Part shown: piece after piece, positions 25,466-33,628 of the stretch
How the letters are laid out: the number at the start of each line of letters is the position of its first letter
Position numbering within the stretch: the first letter of the stretch is position 1
NCBI GenBank assembly: GCA_051875715.1
Contig: JBJEHD010000082.1
Span: forward strand, 1 to 36,820
Source: DYCT01 sp051875715
Lineage (GTDB): Bacteria; Bacteroidota; Bacteroidia; Bacteroidales; Bacteroidaceae
DNA: 36,820 nt
Reading direction: 5' to 3'
The notes under the pieces: model-generated
What the model saw: only the letters and a program-made list of their open reading frames with translations
Told to the model about the DNA's origin: nothing
Database searches by the model: none
Program-made: the position numbers and the translations under genes

Positions 25466-25496
25466 CAAATCTACATAAAAACTTTGGAATAACGAA
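25466..25496 (-). promoter_or_regulatory. Promoter for ileS operon
   Basis: On the minus strand TAGATTTG (25473-25466) matches TAnnTTTG. TTCG at 25496-25493 is 19 bases upstream, a one-mismatch -33 element. Transcription would begin near 25459, giving an 80-base leader. No T-box pattern was seen in it. Confidence 0.5.
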
Positions 25497-25567
25497 GGAT
25501 GTATTTTCTATTCATTTTCTTCCTAAGAAAAAAGCGGGCATCCGCGCCTTCGTTTCCATTTTTTCCA

Positions 25568-25575
25568 TACCTTTA
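25568..25575 (+). promoter_or_regulatory. Possible -7 element for pyrB operon
   Basis: TACCTTTA differs from TAnnTTTG in the last base and lies 42 bases before the pyrB ATG. The -33 region has no good match, so this is tentative. Confidence 0.3.
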
Positions 25576-25617
25576 CACCCCGGTAAACCCCTTGCATACA
25601 TCAAAAACACAAAGGAT

Positions 25618-26550
25618 ATGGAAAACAGAAGTTTAGTCACCATTGCCGAGCACTCGAAGGAGCGTCTGCTCTACCTCTTGGAGATGGCCCGCCAGTTTGA
25701 GTTGTGCCCCAACCGCAAAATCCTGGACGGACGCATCGTAGCCACCCTTTTCTTCGAACCTTCCACACGCACGCGCCTCAGTTTCGAGACGGCCGCCAAC
25801 CGGCTTGGCGCACGCGTCATCGGCTTCACCGATCCGAAAGTCACCAGTTCGTCGAAAGGCGAGACGCTGAAAGACACCATCCTGATGGTGAGCAACTACG
25901 CCGACGTCATCGTCATGCGGCATTACCTGGAAGGAGCCGCCCGATATGCCAGCGAGATAGCCCCCGTCCCCATCATCAACGCAGGCGACGGAGCCAACCA
26001 GCATCCCTCCCAGACCATGCTCGACCTCTACTCCATCCAGAAGACGCAGGGGACACTCGAGAACCTGAACATTTTCCTGGTGGGCGACCTGAAATACGGA
26101 CGCACAGTGCACTCGCTCCTGATGGCCATGAGACACTTCAACCCGACGTTCCACTTCATCGCACCGGACGAACTTCGGATGCCCGACGAATATAAACTCT
26201 ACTGCCAGGAACACCATATTAAATACGTGGAACACACCGACTTTACCGAAGAAACCCTGGCCGATGCCGACATCCTCTACATGACACGCGTACAACGCGA
26301 ACGCTTCACCGACCTGATGGAGTACGAACGCGTGAAAAACGTCTACATCCTGCGCAACAAGATGCTGGAGCACACACGCCCCAACCTGCGCATCCTGCAC
26401 CCCCTGCCGCGTGTGAACGAGATTGCCTACGATGTCGACGACAATCCCAAAGCTTACTACATCCAGCAGGCCCAAAACGGACTCTACGCCCGTCAGGCCA
26501 TCATCTGCGACGCACTCGGACTCACGCTGGATGACATCCGGGTAAAATGA
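25618..26550 (+). CDS. pyrB: Aspartate carbamoyltransferase, catalytic chain
   Basis: 310-residue cytosolic enzyme that condenses carbamoyl phosphate with aspartate, the committed step of pyrimidine synthesis. The carbamoyl-phosphate loop STRTR is at 49-53 in FFEPSTRTRLSF. The second phosphate site GANQHPSQTMLDLY and the aspartate-binding loop ..HPLPRVNEI are intact. Full family length. The regulatory chain pyrI follows 45 bases later, so an E. coli-like (c6r6) allosteric holoenzyme is expected. Confidence 0.97.
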   Translation: MENRSLVTIAEHSKERLLYLLEMARQFELCPNRKILDGRIVATLFFEPSTRTRLSFETAANRLGARVIGFTDPKVTSSSKGETLKDTILMVSNYADVIVMRHYLEGAARYASEIAPVPIINAGDGANQHPSQTMLDLYSIQKTQGTLENLNIFLVGDLKYGRTVHSLLMAMRHFNPTFHFIAPDELRMPDEYKLYCQEHHIKYVEHTDFTEETLADADILYMTRVQRERFTDLMEYERVKNVYILRNKMLEHTRPNLRILHPLPRVNEIAYDVDDNPKAYYIQQAQNGLYARQAIICDALGLTLDDIRVK

Positions 26551-26595
26551 CAATCCCCAAAATGTACAAGACCTTTTTATAAAGAGAAAAAACTT

Positions 26596-27057
26596 ATGAG
26601 CGATAAGAAACAAGAACTGCAGGTGGCCGCCCTACGCAATGGCACGGTCATTGACCACATACCCAGCCAGAAACTGTTCACCGTGGTGTCCATGCTCGGA
26701 CTGGAAAAGATGGATTCGAACATCACCATCGGCTTCAACCTCAAAAGCCGGAAACTGGGCAAGAAAGGAATCATCAAGATTGCGGACAAATTCTTCGATG
26801 ATGCTGAAATCAACCGCATCGCCGTGGTGGCCCCGAATGTCAAACTGAACATCATCCGCGACTACGAAGTGGTGGAGAAGAAAGAGGTGCAACTGCCCGA
26901 CGAATTGCGCGGAATCGTGCGCTGCGCCAACCCCAAGTGCATCACCAACAACGAACCCATGCCTACGCTCTTCCACGTAGTGGACAAAGAGAAAGGCCTG
27001 CTCAAGTGCCACTACTGCGAGAAAGAACAACGACGCGACGACATCAGCATCCTCTAA
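26596..27057 (+). CDS. pyrI: Aspartate carbamoyltransferase, regulatory chain
   Basis: 153-residue regulatory subunit. The N-terminal allosteric ATP/CTP-binding domain fills residues 1-100. The C-terminal zinc domain has all four ligands, C110 and C115 (RCANPKCI) plus C138 and C141 (KCHYC). It binds the PyrB chain and conveys nucleotide feedback. Forms an operon with pyrB; the flavin-reductase-like gene starts 9-21 bases after its stop. Confidence 0.96.
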   Translation: MSDKKQELQVAALRNGTVIDHIPSQKLFTVVSMLGLEKMDSNITIGFNLKSRKLGKKGIIKIADKFFDDAEINRIAVVAPNVKLNIIRDYEVVEKKEVQLPDELRGIVRCANPKCITNNEPMPTLFHVVDKEKGLLKCHYCEKEQRRDDISIL

Positions 27058-27078
27058 TCCCTCCATATGCACGCCTCT

Positions 27079-27648
27079 ATGAGCAAAATAGACTGGAAAC
27101 CCGGGACGATGATCTATCCGCTGCCCGCCGTCCTGGTGAGTTGCGGAGCCGACGAGAGCGAGTACAACCTCATCACCCTCTCGTGGGTGGGAACGCTCTG
27201 CACCAATCCCCCCATGTGCTACATCGCTGTGCGGCCCGAACGGCACTCCTACCCCATCCTGCGCAAGAACATGGAGTTTGTCATCAACCTCACCACGAAG
27301 GACATGGCCTTCGCCACCGACTGGTGCGGTGTGCGCTCCGGACGCGACTACCGCAAGTTCGAAGAGATGCACCTCACCCCCGGACGCGCCTCGGTGGTGC
27401 AGGCGCCCATCGTGGAAGAATCGCCCTTGTGCATCGAATGCCGCGTCAGAGAAATCGTCGCACTCGGCTCGCACGACCTATTCATCGCCGACGTAGTCAA
27501 CGTGAAGGCCGACGAACGCTACCTCAACGCAGAAACAGGCAAGTTGGAACTGGCTGAAGCAGGTCCGCTGGTCTACGTCCACGGCGGATACTACGAGTTA
27601 GGTCCCAAGATCGGCAAGTTCGGCTGGTCAGTCGAGAAAAAGAAATAA
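27079..27648 (+). CDS. Flavin reductase-like domain protein
   Basis: 189-residue protein of the flavin reductase / FMN-binding split-barrel fold. Typical segments are WKPGTMIYPLPAVLVSC, NLITLSWVGTLCTNPPMCYIAV and RPERHSYPILRKNMEFVINL, the last two lining the flavin site. Such proteins reduce FMN/FAD with NAD(P)H or act as FMN-binding oxidoreductases; the precise substrate is unknown. ATG 27079 (MSKIDWKPG) is preferred; the frame also offers ATG 27067. It is packed against pyrI, but a direct role in pyrimidine synthesis is not evident. Confidence 0.88.
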   Translation: MSKIDWKPGTMIYPLPAVLVSCGADESEYNLITLSWVGTLCTNPPMCYIAVRPERHSYPILRKNMEFVINLTTKDMAFATDWCGVRSGRDYRKFEEMHLTPGRASVVQAPIVEESPLCIECRVREIVALGSHDLFIADVVNVKADERYLNAETGKLELAEAGPLVYVHGGYYELGPKIGKFGWSVEKKK

Positions 27649-27663
27649 CTCCAGCACTGCCCC

Positions 27664-28404
27664 ATGCCGCACCGCTCCCTCCTCCTCGCCTTCTTTACTC
27701 TGGCCCTGCTCGCTCCGGCCTCGCCCCTCGCGGCCCAATCGACGGAGCACGCGAAGCCGAAACGGGAAGTCAAGGTGAACTATGGCCTAAAGGGAGGGTT
27801 CACCTCGTCGATGAACATCGTGAAGAAATTCAAGATTGCAGACGTCACCATCGACGATGTGCAGAACAACTACCGCATCGGCTACATGGCCTCAGCCTTC
27901 TTCCGCGTCCATGCGGGCCGCCATTTCCTGCAGCCCGAACTGTGCTATACGGTAAGCCGAAGCGAGATACAGTTCGACAAACGAGGGACGCAACACCCCG
28001 ACATCACTCCTGACTACGCCACAATCGATGCCACGCTCCACCTCATCGAGATACCCGTGCTCTACGGGTTCGACCTGGTCAAAACGGGCATCTACGAAAT
28101 GTTTGCCTACGCCGGCCCCAAGGCCCAACTGGTGTGGAAAAAGAAAAGCCGGATGGAACTTCACAACCTGGCCGACCGCAGCCTGCACGAAGACCTCTAC
28201 CGCTTCAACGGCAGTGTCCTGCTGGGCGTGGGCGTACGCATCTCCCATCTCTTGCTCGACTTCCGTTATGACATCGGAATCGACAACGTTTCACGCCGCG
28301 TGCAGTACGCCCAATTGCTACCCGACGGCACAATTGAAACGGCCGACATCACCCTCCGCCGGCGCAACAACATCCTCAGTTTCTCCGTCGGCGTGCTGTT
28401 CTAA
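27664..28404 (+). CDS. PorT family outer-membrane beta-barrel protein
   Basis: 246-residue protein with signal peptide (MPHRSLLLAFFTLALLAPASPLAAQ). It has an outer-membrane barrel pattern of alternating hydrophobic/aromatic strands (YGLKGGFTSSMNI, YRIGYMASAFFRVHAGRHFLQPELCYTV, YEMFAYAGPKAQLVW, LLLDFRYDIGIDNVSRR) and a C terminus ending ..ILSFSVGVLF with terminal phenylalanine. This matches the PorT / OMP_b-brl_2 group, small Bacteroidetes barrels; PorT itself is linked to type IX secretion, but that link is not shown here. It is the last gene of the pyr operon. Confidence 0.82.
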   Translation: MPHRSLLLAFFTLALLAPASPLAAQSTEHAKPKREVKVNYGLKGGFTSSMNIVKKFKIADVTIDDVQNNYRIGYMASAFFRVHAGRHFLQPELCYTVSRSEIQFDKRGTQHPDITPDYATIDATLHLIEIPVLYGFDLVKTGIYEMFAYAGPKAQLVWKKKSRMELHNLADRSLHEDLYRFNGSVLLGVGVRISHLLLDFRYDIGIDNVSRRVQYAQLLPDGTIETADITLRRRNNILSFSVGVLF

Positions 28405-28744
28405 ACAATTGAACCCATCCAACCTATTTCATGTGAAAAGGAACGGAAAGAAGTCCGTTTGCTGATTCTAAGGTTTCTCCGAATAGCCAAGATACAAATC
28501 CGAACGCCGGACAGCAATGCAGCAATAATTTCCTATAAGTCCACTTGGCAGCAACGAACTTCTCCCCTCACGCGCAATCCGCCCAATTGTAACCGAGACA
28601 CAATACACACCTCTCCCACGTACGTTCATCCGGCGCAGTCCATCGCCATCCATATCGGCAACCCTCCATAAAAAAGGAATCCGACAGACAAGGATGCCAA
28701 CGCATCCTGTCTGCCGGATTATAAAATGCAAAGAAATTATGGTC
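28405..28744. other. Gene-poor intergenic region after the PorT-like gene
   Basis: About 340 bases between two convergent genes. A short hairpin (AACGGA 28442-28447 with TCCGTT 28454-28459) may end the pyr operon. The OmpA terminator fills 28670-28720. The middle (about 28470-28660) holds no frame with coding character and no RNA that I recognise. Confidence 0.6.
28670..28720 (-). terminator. Intrinsic terminator of the OmpA-like gene
   Basis: AATCCG-CAGACA-GGATG type arms (28678-28697) pair with CATCC-TGTCTG-CGGATT (28703-28720). On the minus strand the hairpin is followed by TTTTTT (28675-28670). It lies 25 bases past the gene stop, in the proper orientation. Confidence 0.8.
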
Positions 28745-29923
28745 TTACTTTACAATCACCACGCGGTTCAACGAGTTAGACTCGAACATATTTGCAACAC
28801 CACCTTTGGCTTCTACCGTCAACTGATTAGCATTGACACCAAATTCATCCACCAACATCTTGTATACGTTTTCAGCACGCTTCTGCGTCAGCATTTGGTT
28901 GTATTCGGCCGTACCGGTTGCATTGTCGGCATAACCCATGATTGTGAACTTCACATCAGGGTTCGACTTCATCTGTTCAGCCATATAGCGTACGCGAACT
29001 TTCTCACGTGCGGAGATAGTGGCTTTGTTAATGTCGAAGAATACCAAGCGCGGAGCCATCTTCACAGGCTGAGCCTTCGGCTCTTCCTTCACGGCAGCCT
29101 TGCGGCTCTTTTCTCTTGCCAACTCATCTTCCAATGCCTGATTCTTGGCAATCTGGTCGTTCAAATCATTACGAACAGCATCTATCTCGGCCTGCGAGAT
29201 ACCCGTCGTGCGAACGATAGCCTTGCCGAAGCCACGCGGTTTGAAATGGTACGTAGCACCTACGCTCAAGCCCAACATGGCATCCATTTTCTTTCCGGCA
29301 CGAACCTGGTCGAATTCGTCGCGCATCATGAGCGAGCTAACCTCCAAGTTCACATCCCAACCGTCGGCCACACGGAAACGGTTCACCAAACCGGCATTGA
29401 TGCCTGCATGGAGATGACGCGCGCCATATGCGTCTTTCTGCAAATTGGTTACGAGACCGATACCTACATAAGGAATAGCGCTGTAAAGACGGTCTTCCTT
29501 GTATCCGCCAATGGCATTGCACAAGTCGAACATCACGTCAAAGTGGAAATTTCCATATTTCACTTTTTTCTTGAAAAGGTCGTCCTTGTAGAAATCGCCC
29601 AAGAAACTTTCACCGGCTTTTCCATAACCTCTGGCATTGATACCGCTATACATCAAGCGGAGACCCAAGGTCGGAGTGAACCACTTGCCCACGCCTACAT
29701 TGACAGACGGAGAGATACGGCCGCCGAAGCTACCGTCGCCGCCATGGTCGCCCAAAAACACTTGAGCACCCACCTGGCCCGTTACGAACCAGTTGGCACC
29801 AAAACGATTCGTCAAGACAGAATACTTCTCATCCGTCTTGCCCAACGTCTTTTCCGTATCCTGCGCCATGCCTTGCATAGAGGCCAGCGCAAGCATTGCA
29901 CAAATCAATACGCTCTTTTTCAT
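28745..29923 (-). CDS. OmpA family outer-membrane protein
   Basis: 392-residue protein with a signal peptide (MKKSVLICAMLALASMQGMAQ) and an N-terminal outer-membrane beta-barrel (about 35-240, for example FVTGQVGAQVFLGDHG, PSVNVGVGKWFTPTLGLRLMYSG). A short coiled coil follows (DAVRNDLNDQIAKNQALEDELA, roughly 255-285), then the OmpA peptidoglycan-binding domain (KFTIMGYADNATGTAEYNQMLTQKRAENVYKML). The coiled coil between barrel and OmpA domain is usual in Bacteroidetes major porins. It tethers outer membrane to cell wall. It has its own strong promoter and terminator, and AT-richer codon use than its neighbours, fitting high expression. Confidence 0.92.
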   Translation of the reverse strand: MKKSVLICAMLALASMQGMAQDTEKTLGKTDEKYSVLTNRFGANWFVTGQVGAQVFLGDHGGDGSFGGRISPSVNVGVGKWFTPTLGLRLMYSGINARGYGKAGESFLGDFYKDDLFKKKVKYGNFHFDVMFDLCNAIGGYKEDRLYSAIPYVGIGLVTNLQKDAYGARHLHAGINAGLVNRFRVADGWDVNLEVSSLMMRDEFDQVRAGKKMDAMLGLSVGATYHFKPRGFGKAIVRTTGISQAEIDAVRNDLNDQIAKNQALEDELAREKSRKAAVKEEPKAQPVKMAPRLVFFDINKATISAREKVRVRYMAEQMKSNPDVKFTIMGYADNATGTAEYNQMLTQKRAENVYKMLVDEFGVNANQLTVEAKGGVANMFESNSLNRVVIVK

Positions 29924-29965
29924 CTTATTATGTTTCTAAAAATGTTATGCGATGTAAAATCGAGT

Positions 29966-29999
29966 CAAAAATAAGCATTAATTCTATCTAATAAACAAA
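29966..29999 (-). promoter_or_regulatory. Strong promoter for the OmpA-like gene
   Basis: On the minus strand TTTG at 29999-29996 and TATTTTTG at 29973-29966 match both Bacteroidetes elements; the gap is 22 bases, slightly over the usual 19-21. The start would be about 29959, with a 36-base AT-rich leader. Confidence 0.65.
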
Positions 30000-30060
30000 A
30001 GCCAAGCCGCAAATGGCCGGTTTTTTAATTTTATTAACACACAGTACCGACCATACGCTT

Positions 30061-31116
30061 TTACTCCTGCAACACGCCCTCCTGCAGCAAGAACGCATGT
30101 ACAAGCCGGGGAAAAGCATAGCGCACCAGGTCCGCGTGTGCAATCTTCTGAAAACCATCCCATACAGCCACATCCTCCGGCAGACACACTTCATAGAAAT
30201 CGGCACGAATCACCTGATGAGAAAGCACATGCTTCACCCCTTGGCATTTCATCCGGACGTCTACTGGCACCGAGTCGTCCATCCATTGTTTCCACTCCGG
30301 TCGGCCGACAAGTTCATCCAAACCGTCAAGCGGAACATGCGTCTCAACCAAAGGCAACTCATACAGTCCCTCCCAAATATCCTTGCCTGCGCGTTTATGT
30401 ATAAAGGTATACGCGCCCGCACGTACATATATATAAGTAAAGAAGCGGTCACGAACCTTGGTTCGCCCCTGCTTCACCGGGAGTTCTGCCACCCGGCCAG
30501 CACTCAGCGCCACGCAACTATCGGCCAGCGGACACGATGCACAGTCCGGAGCAGACGGTGTACACTGCATGGCCCCAAAATCCATAATTGCCTGGTTATA
30601 CAAACCCGGACATTCCTCCGGCATCATCGTCCGGGCCAGCGTGGCAAATTCCTTCTTCCCTTTTGTGGAATCAATCGGCACGTCCATTCCCATATAACGG
30701 GCCAAGACCCGATATACGTTTCCATCTACCACGGCATAAGGCAAATCGTATGCGATACTGCATATAGCCGCCGCCGTATACTCGCCCACCCCCTTCAAAG
30801 CGCGCACACCTTCGTACGTGTCGGGGAAACTCTCTGCCACGCTCTTCGCCGCCGCATGCAGGTTGCGCGCCCTGGAATAGTAGCCCAGTCCTTGCCAATG
30901 CCGCAGTACCTCGTCCTCCGAAGCCTCAGCCAGCGACTTCACATCCGGAAAGCGGGCTACAAAGCGCTCGTAGTAAGCACGTCCCTGCGCCACTCTCGTC
31001 TGCTGCAAAATAATCTCCGATATCCAGATGCGATAAGGGTCGGACGTACCACGCCAGGGCAAATCCCTCTTATGCACTGCATACCAATCCAATAAAATCG
31101 ATGCAAACCGTTCCAT
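30061..31116 (-). CDS. mutY: A/G-specific adenine DNA glycosylase
   Basis: 351-residue DNA repair enzyme that removes adenine mispaired with 8-oxoguanine. The N-terminal helix-hairpin-helix/GPD core has LQQTRV, GLGYYSRARNLH and LKGVGEYTAAAICSIAY, with the catalytic aspartate in AVVDGNVYRVLAR. The iron-sulfur cluster loop is complete: CTPSAPDCASCPLADSC (C-x6-C-x2-C-x5-C). The C-terminal NUDIX-like domain (about 225-345) recognises 8-oxoG. Family length is normal. It lies upstream of the OmpA-like gene on the same strand, but the latter has its own promoter. Confidence 0.96.
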   Translation of the reverse strand: MERFASILLDWYAVHKRDLPWRGTSDPYRIWISEIILQQTRVAQGRAYYERFVARFPDVKSLAEASEDEVLRHWQGLGYYSRARNLHAAAKSVAESFPDTYEGVRALKGVGEYTAAAICSIAYDLPYAVVDGNVYRVLARYMGMDVPIDSTKGKKEFATLARTMMPEECPGLYNQAIMDFGAMQCTPSAPDCASCPLADSCVALSAGRVAELPVKQGRTKVRDRFFTYIYVRAGAYTFIHKRAGKDIWEGLYELPLVETHVPLDGLDELVGRPEWKQWMDDSVPVDVRMKCQGVKHVLSHQVIRADFYEVCLPEDVAVWDGFQKIAHADLVRYAFPRLVHAFLLQEGVLQE

Positions 31117-31273
31117 TCATTCTCTCATTATTTAATCCGGTCAGCCATCAGGCCTCCTGTACCCTCCCTTTCTTCATCGTTCTTTCCACTCCCGACTGCA
31201 ACCGCCGAAACATCCGTCCAGCGTGCGCCGGCGAGCAATCCGAAACACAAGTTCCAAAGCAGGATTCGGGTTG

Positions 31274-31281
31274 CAAAATTA
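31274..31281 (-). promoter_or_regulatory. Possible -7 element for mutY
   Basis: On the minus strand TAATTTTG (31281-31274) matches TAnnTTTG, about 160 bases before the mutY start. No clear -33 partner; the leader would be long. It is the best candidate in this 300-base divergent region. Confidence 0.3.
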
Positions 31282-31343
31282 ACAGAATGGCGCATACTTG
31301 CCAGTCCTCCAGTCCAATTTTCGAAAAATGTTCAGCAGATATT

Positions 31344-31373
31344 TTTGTGTAAGTTTAAAAAGGTATATATTTG
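31344..31373 (+). promoter_or_regulatory. Strong promoter for the HU gene
   Basis: TTTG at 31344-31347 and TATATTTG at 31366-31373 are both exact consensus elements, separated by 18 bases. Start near 31380 with a leader of about 40 bases. It is the cleanest promoter in the window, as expected for an abundant nucleoid protein. Confidence 0.75.
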
Positions 31374-31419
31374 CAGTCCAAAAAATTATGAGAACGTATA
31401 ACCATATTACCCTAGTAAA

Positions 31420-31695
31420 ATGACAAAAGCTGACATTGTAAACGAGATTGCCCACAACACGGGCATCGATAAAACCACAGTGCTCACGACGGTTGAAGCA
31501 TTCATGGAAGCAGTGAAAGGTTCCCTGGAGAAAGAGGAAAACGTTTACTTGCGTGGTTTCGGAAGTTTCATCGTGAAGAAGAGAGCACAGAAGACCGCCC
31601 GCAACATCTCGAAGAACACCACCATCATCATTCCCGAGCACAACATCCCCGCATTCAAACCTGCAAAGACTTTTACCCTTGCAGTAAAAAAATAA
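31420..31695 (+). CDS. HU family DNA-binding protein
   Basis: 91-residue nucleoid protein of the HU/IHF family, binding and bending DNA as a dimer. The N-terminal helices MTKADIVNEIAHNTGIDKTTVLTTVEAFMEAV are followed by the saddle LRGFGSFIVKKRAQKTARNI and the DNA-intercalating arm TIIIPEHNIPAFKPAKTF, with the conserved proline in IPA. Full length. It has its own strong promoter. The 30-residue peptide and rng follow on the same strand. Confidence 0.95.
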   Translation: MTKADIVNEIAHNTGIDKTTVLTTVEAFMEAVKGSLEKEENVYLRGFGSFIVKKRAQKTARNISKNTTIIIPEHNIPAFKPAKTFTLAVKK

Positions 31696-31730
31696 CAAAC
31701 AAGAGTATTAACCCCTAAATTTCAAAGGCT

Positions 31731-31823
31731 ATGCCAAACGGAAAGAAGAAAAAAAGACATAAAATGTCTACGCACAAGCGTAAAAAAAGACTGAGAAAGA
31801 ACAGACATAAAAGCAAAAAATAA
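31731..31823 (+). CDS. 30-residue basic peptide, mS38/bS22-like (AURKAIP1/COX24 domain)
   Basis: Starts MPNGKKKKRHKMSTHKRKKR and ends RLRKNRHKSKK. The pattern basic block, KMSTHKRKKRLRKNRHK, is that of the AURKAIP1/COX24 (DUF1713) motif found in mitochondrial ribosomal protein mS38 and in the tiny actinobacterial ribosomal protein bS22. A role as small ribosomal-subunit protein is inferred. It is 35 bases after HU and about 120 before rng, an arrangement I recall as common in Bacteroidales. The extreme K/R content and clean ATG..TAA support translation. Confidence 0.75.
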   Translation: MPNGKKKKRHKMSTHKRKKRLRKNRHKSKK

Positions 31824-31848
31824 GTCTTAGTCTGTTGCTCAACAGCAT

Positions 31849-31896
31849 AAAGAACAAACTTGCAAAGTCTTTCCAAACCTTTCGAGTTTGTTCTTT
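31849..31896 (+). terminator. 12-bp perfect inverted repeat before rng
   Basis: AAAGAACAAACT (31849-31860) and AGTTTGTTCTTT (31885-31896) form a 12-bp perfect stem with a 24-base loop, ending in TTCTTTGTTT. It may act as a leaky terminator for the HU/peptide transcript or as a structured leader for rng, whose GTG lies 44 bases on. Confidence 0.5.
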
Positions 31897-31940
31897 GTTT
31901 ACATGGATAAGAAAGTTTAAACAAAAAGAAAGAAGCAACC

Positions 31941-33515
31941 GTGACAAGCGAACTAGTTGTTGACGTTAAGCCCAAAGAAATTTCCATCGCCCTGCTGGAA
32001 GACAAAAGGCTGGTGGAACTACAGAAGGAAGGCAGAAGCCTCTCTTTCTCGGTGGGCAACATTTATGTAGGCCGCGTCAAAAAGTTGATGCCCGGTCTGA
32101 ATGCATGTTTCGTGGATGTCGGCTACGGTAAGGACGCTTTTCTTCATTATTTAGACTTAGGACCCCAATTCAACTCTCTGGACAAATACGTAAGACAGAC
32201 CATCAGTGACCGCAAGAAACTGAACCCCATCACCCGCGCCCACATCATGCCCGACATCGAGAAGGAAGGCACTGTGGCCAACCACCTCAAAGTGGGACAA
32301 GAAGTGGTGGTGCAAATCGTCAAGGAGCCGATATCGACCAAAGGGCCACGACTCACCTGCGAACTCTCTTTCGCCGGCAGATACCTCGTGCTCATCCCTT
32401 TCAATGACAAGGTGTCCGTATCACAAAAAATTAAATCGAGCGAAGAACGCGCCCGCCTCAAGCAACTGCTCCAAAGCATCAAGCCGAAGAATTTCGGTGT
32501 CATCGTACGTACGGTGGCGGAAGGGAAACGCGTGGCCGAACTCGACGGCGAACTGAAGGTCTTGGTGAAACACTGGGAAGAAACCATCGCCAAAGTGCAG
32601 AAGGCCACCAAACTACCCTCTCTGGTCTACGAAGAGACCAGCCGGACTGTTGCCTTGCTGCGCGACCTGTTCAATCCCTCGTTTGAGAGCATCCACATCA
32701 ACGATGCCGCCGTCTACGAGGAAGTGAAAGACTACGTCACGCTCATCGCCCCCGAACGGGCGGAAATCGTGAAACTCTACAAAGGCGAACTTCCTATTTT
32801 CGACAACTTTGCCATCACCAAACAAATCAAGTCGTCGTTTGGGAAAACAGTGTCTTACAAAAGCGGCGCCTACCTCATCATCGAACACACAGAGGCCCTG
32901 CATGTGGTGGACGTGAACAGCGGAAACCGTTCGAAATCAAACAACGGACAAGAGGCGAACGCCCTCGATGTCAACCTGGGAGCCGCCGACGAGTTGGCAC
33001 GCCAACTCCGCCTGCGCGACATGGGCGGCATCATCGTGGTAGACTTCATCGACATGAATGAAGCCGAAAACCGACAAAAACTTTACGAACGGATGTGCCG
33101 CAACATGCAGCAAGACCGTGCCCGTCACAACATCTTGCCACTGAGCAAATTCGGCCTGATGCAAATCACGCGGCAACGCGTTCGGCCGGCCATGGACGTC
33201 GACACGAGCGAAACCTGCCCCACCTGTTTCGGCAAAGGCACCATCAAATCGTCCATCCTGTTCACCGACACCCTGGAGAGTAAGATAGACTACCTGGTCA
33301 ACAAGTTGAAGATTAAAAAGTTCAAACTGCACATCCATCCGTACATCGCCGCCTATGTCAACCAAGGACTTCTGTCCTTGAAATACAAATGGCAGATGAA
33401 ATACGGATTCGGCATCAAGATTATTCCCGACCAAAGTCTGGCCTTCCTGCAATATAAGTTCTACGACTCCAACCGGGAGGAAATAGACATGAAGGAAGAA
33501 ATCGAAATCAAATAG
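31941..33515 (+). CDS. rng: Ribonuclease E/G family endoribonuclease
   Basis: 524-residue RNase G-like enzyme for rRNA maturation and mRNA decay. An N-terminal S1 domain (about 35-130, SFSVGNIYVGRVKKLMPGLNACFVDVG) precedes the 5'-sensor and the DNase I-like catalytic region. The metal-binding aspartates are D324 in HVVDVNSG and D368 in VVDFIDM. The zinc link is CPTCFGKG. There is no long C-terminal scaffold, so it is RNase G rather than full RNase E. It starts with GTG at 31941, which fits the family N terminus TSELVVDVKPKEISIALLEDKRLVEL. A strong intrinsic terminator follows directly. Confidence 0.94.
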   Translation: MTSELVVDVKPKEISIALLEDKRLVELQKEGRSLSFSVGNIYVGRVKKLMPGLNACFVDVGYGKDAFLHYLDLGPQFNSLDKYVRQTISDRKKLNPITRAHIMPDIEKEGTVANHLKVGQEVVVQIVKEPISTKGPRLTCELSFAGRYLVLIPFNDKVSVSQKIKSSEERARLKQLLQSIKPKNFGVIVRTVAEGKRVAELDGELKVLVKHWEETIAKVQKATKLPSLVYEETSRTVALLRDLFNPSFESIHINDAAVYEEVKDYVTLIAPERAEIVKLYKGELPIFDNFAITKQIKSSFGKTVSYKSGAYLIIEHTEALHVVDVNSGNRSKSNNGQEANALDVNLGAADELARQLRLRDMGGIIVVDFIDMNEAENRQKLYERMCRNMQQDRARHNILPLSKFGLMQITRQRVRPAMDVDTSETCPTCFGKGTIKSSILFTDTLESKIDYLVNKLKIKKFKLHIHPYIAAYVNQGLLSLKYKWQMKYGFGIKIIPDQSLAFLQYKFYDSNREEIDMKEEIEIK

Positions 33516-33533
33516 CAGCCAATCCTGCTATAC

Positions 33534-33588
33534 AAAAAGAGGAGGTAAACGTCCCGCAGTCCATGCGGCGTTTGCCTCCTCTTTTTTT
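33534..33588 (+). terminator. Strong intrinsic terminator after rng
   Basis: AAAGAGGAGG-AAACG-CCGCA pairs with TGCGG-CGTTT-CCTCCTCTTT around a short loop, then T7. It is nearly symmetric with A5 on the other side, so it can also stop transcripts of the minus-strand glucosaminidase gene ending at 33629. Confidence 0.85.
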
Positions 33589-33628
33589 GCGTTACCGGTG
33601 TCGCAGCCCGGCCTCCTCCCCGCGGTTG

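Noticed and set aside
22005..25478. 1157-codon open frame on the plus strand opposite ileS
   Set aside because: It mirrors ileS codon structure; G+C-rich genes that avoid certain codons leave the opposite strand open. The product has no recognisable domain and low-complexity histidine/valine content.
28468..28731. 87-codon minus-strand frame in the gap after the PorT-like gene
   Set aside because: It overlaps the OmpA terminator and the product is not protein-like.
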